From: Eumeta japonica
Taxonomy: Eukaryota > Arthropoda > Insecta > Lepidoptera > Psychidae
Assembly (NCBI GenBank): GCA_005406025.1
Contig: BGZK01001233.1
Location: 1-64,000 of the forward strand
Length of the DNA: 64,000 nt
Direction: 5' to 3'
Positions 62,001 through 64,000 of the stretch are shown piece by piece; position 1 is the first letter of the stretch, and each line of letters starts with the position of its first letter. Position numbers and translations under genes: made by a program. The notes below the pieces were generated by a model. The model worked only from the letters and a program-made list of their open reading frames with translations. It had not been told where the DNA came from and did not search any database.

Positions 62001-62933
62001 GTTGTTCAGTAAATTGAGCATATTTCTTTTAAATTTTTGCGGTATAAAAGAAGTAAGACTGCGAAAAAGAAATTAGACCGCCAACAAATAAATCAACAAT
62101 TTTTTTAGTACAGTTGCCCCCATACTAAATAATGGATTCACTAAGAAAAAAACATCGGACAAGTGGGAATAGAACTTGCACCCTGAGGGTTCTGTACAAA
62201 AATATCTTATTTCTTTTTATCCATCACAAATCTCGATGATTTTTGCTTGTTTTCAATACCGATACTTTGAGACTTCGGTCCGCAAGCTCTGAAATGTTTT
62301 CTTTTTTTTTAAATGCACAAATTTCAAATTGCTTATTATTTTAGATTTTCATAACGAGAAGTTAAAAAGTTCTTTCTTACATTAATCTATATAACGATCC
62401 ATATTCCAATTGCAAAAAAAATTAAACAATATAAATACTAATTAACGATATTCAGATTTTTTTTCTTTACTTGTGCTGTGAGGTCACAAAAATTACCGTT
62501 TTTTTTTTAATTACATTAACTAAGAAGCTTGATTTTTTACGACTTCATGGAACTTTTAACCTGAGCATTTGATATTAACTTCAACTTGATTCCTCCGCTC
62601 ACTCTTGGGAAAAAGGATCTTTATAGATAGACACACGGGCAGACGGACAACGTAGTGCACCTATAAGGGCTGTATTTCAGTTGCGGAACCCTAAAAAGCG
62701 ACACGATACTATAGACGTAAAATAGGAGACGACCAACAGTGATCGCATTTTAATAAGCCTAATAACAGCGAACATATCGACGATAACATCTCGGCACCCC
62801 TTTCGTTTTGCATAAAGTATTCTTTTACGGCCGCGCGTCATGAATATCATCACGGGCCGCGTTTGCGCACCATGCGGCGTTGAAAAGTGATATTGCCGCG
62901 AATTCGATGATTGTACAGCGATACTGAGAAATC

Positions 62934-62953
62934 TGTGTGTGTGTGTGTGTGTG
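62934..62953. repeat. TG microsatellite
   Basis: Ten uninterrupted TG units. Confidence 0.95.
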
Positions 62954-63798
62954 CGGCTGCATTGCATGCACTGCCGTAGACCGCGTTTAATTTGGATTAA
63001 CAATACGAACATTTAAATTGATTAAATTAGAAAATGAATATTTAAATAGATGTCTGAAAACTCTGAAGAAACGAAACAAAAAGAATATAAGCGCGAATGA
63101 CTATATTTATTATAGGAATATAATATTTTGAACTGAGTCATACGAATGTCGTTGCTGTTAGTGTGAATAAATAAGCGTTCGATGTTTCTCCAATTAAGGC
63201 GGCGGCTACACCCGCCTACAATTTTCTTCTTGCGTAGCCCAAACTGCGGCTGTTGGGGCTGGTCCAGGGAGGTTCGAGGGTTGTAAATTGGTGACAATGT
63301 TCGAGAATAACAACTTGCCGTGCTCTCTGAGGCACGCGACGATCGAGTTCAATTTCCACTTAGGCGGAGAACTTATTGATTAATCCACTTGTTGTCACGA
63401 CATGAATAGTTAGGTTCTAATTCAGAAGCAATGATTTGGCCATTGCTGCATTTTCTGCTTTTTTTCCGTCTTGCGGCGAAGAGGAAGTAAAAAATGCACA
63501 ACGCACACCGGCGCGCCCGTGCACGCGGATAGTATGGGGTTGAAACCCACTAAAAACTTCCCCCTGAAGTTTGGAATAATTTGGTCGGCAATTCTATATA
63601 GCTGGACTTCTATAATAGTTTCACCGAACGAGGTCAGACGACACACGGGGGTGCCGACGGCGCGCCGGCTTAATCCTAATATTTATACGCAATCATTAAT
63701 TATAATAATTCATACAACATCACAATTTCTCCTTAATAAATGTACTTATAATTAGTAAAATCAAACTAATAAATAATTATAGTATATACTGAATGAGG

Positions 63799-63872
63799 AG
63801 GACGGCGATGCTTTAGCGGTTAAGAGGTTCGCTTTCTGTTCAGAAGGTAATGGTTTGGATCCCAGCCAGGTA
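63799..63872 (+). repeat. tRNA-like unit
   Basis: GATGCTTTAGCGGTTAAGAG (A-box-like), TTTCTGTTCAGAAGG (anticodon-like arm) and GGTTTGGATCCC (B-box-like). No paired acceptor stem seen. Confidence 0.4.
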
Positions 63873-64000
63873 TATACGAGCGCATCAGCTTGTGACAATA
63901 ATAGTTACAACAACTCGAACTGGGCCAATCGTCGAATTTTTCATTTAGAACGTCCTGTTTATTCAGCAATGTAGGGGTAATGCAATTAAGTATGTCATAA

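Larger units (their letters stand above)
58562..64000. other. Upstream flank of the homeobox gene
   Basis: CpG-rich to about 59230, then AT-rich. Contents seen: a 25-bp near-duplicate with 39-bp spacing at 60067 and 60106, a TG microsatellite at 62934-62953, and a tRNA-like unit at 63799-63872. The ORFs at 62677-63755 occur on both strands and resemble nothing I know. No second gene was recognised. Confidence 0.5.

Noticed and set aside
63422..63755. ORFs on both strands near the right edge
   Set aside because: No motif or splice context, and both strands open.

Overview
This window is most likely a piece of an insect chromosome, and within insects a moth or butterfly. The DNA is AT-rich with sharply bounded CpG-rich islands. 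It has spliced coding exons in very long introns and many degenerate dispersed repeats: RTE-type LINE tails, tRNA-like units, a MITE, and a repeat family marked by GTGCGAGTCGG and AGGGTTCCG. The order assignment rests on my familiarity with these repeats and was not searched.

The main resident is one homeobox gene on the minus strand that spans almost the whole window. Three coding exons can be read. Exon 1 (about 58303-58561, possibly starting at 58852) encodes a low-complexity N-terminus. Exon 2 (13521-13687) carries a Gly/Ser/Pro-rich linker and the first ten homeodomain residues. Exon 3 (12406-12513) encodes homeodomain residues 11-46. Splice sites and phases agree: exon 1 ends in phase 1, exon 2 begins in phase 1 and ends in phase 0, and exon 3 is exactly 36 codons. 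The first intron would be 44,615 bp and the second 1,007 bp. The exon with the end of the recognition helix was not found, so it should lie left of position 1. The homeodomain (HRTTFTQ then [14 protein letters not shown]) matches what I know of the paired-like Prop1/UNC-42 family.

The first intron holds a 4,372-bp Copia-type LTR retrotransposon (26055-30426, minus strand). It has 128-bp LTRs, a GGAGG target-site duplication, a polypurine tract and a Copia-style internal-tRNA primer site. Its pol is broken by four frameshifts. It lies inside an older repeat. Other transposon relics are a hAT/ZBED-like fragment (11445), a Ty3/gypsy integrase end (50826), two RTE LINE pieces (34051 minus, 56250 plus), a MITE (55205), LINE-tail-like fragments (41514, 52468) and tRNA-like units (30622, 36115, 49908, 63799).

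Several CpG-rich islands without convincing ORFs lie in the introns (480, 2016, 5380, 7000, 8750, 22640, 30513, 36690, 46984). In an intron of a developmental regulator these are reasonable enhancer or alternative-promoter candidates. The one at 46984-47391 also has a well-formed plus-strand start codon and splice donor, so it may be the first exon of an overlapping gene. The right end (58562-64000) is the presumed promoter and upstream flank; two opposed CCAAT boxes lie in the CpG-rich stretch above exon 1. I saw no bacterial-type operon, CRISPR array or rRNA.
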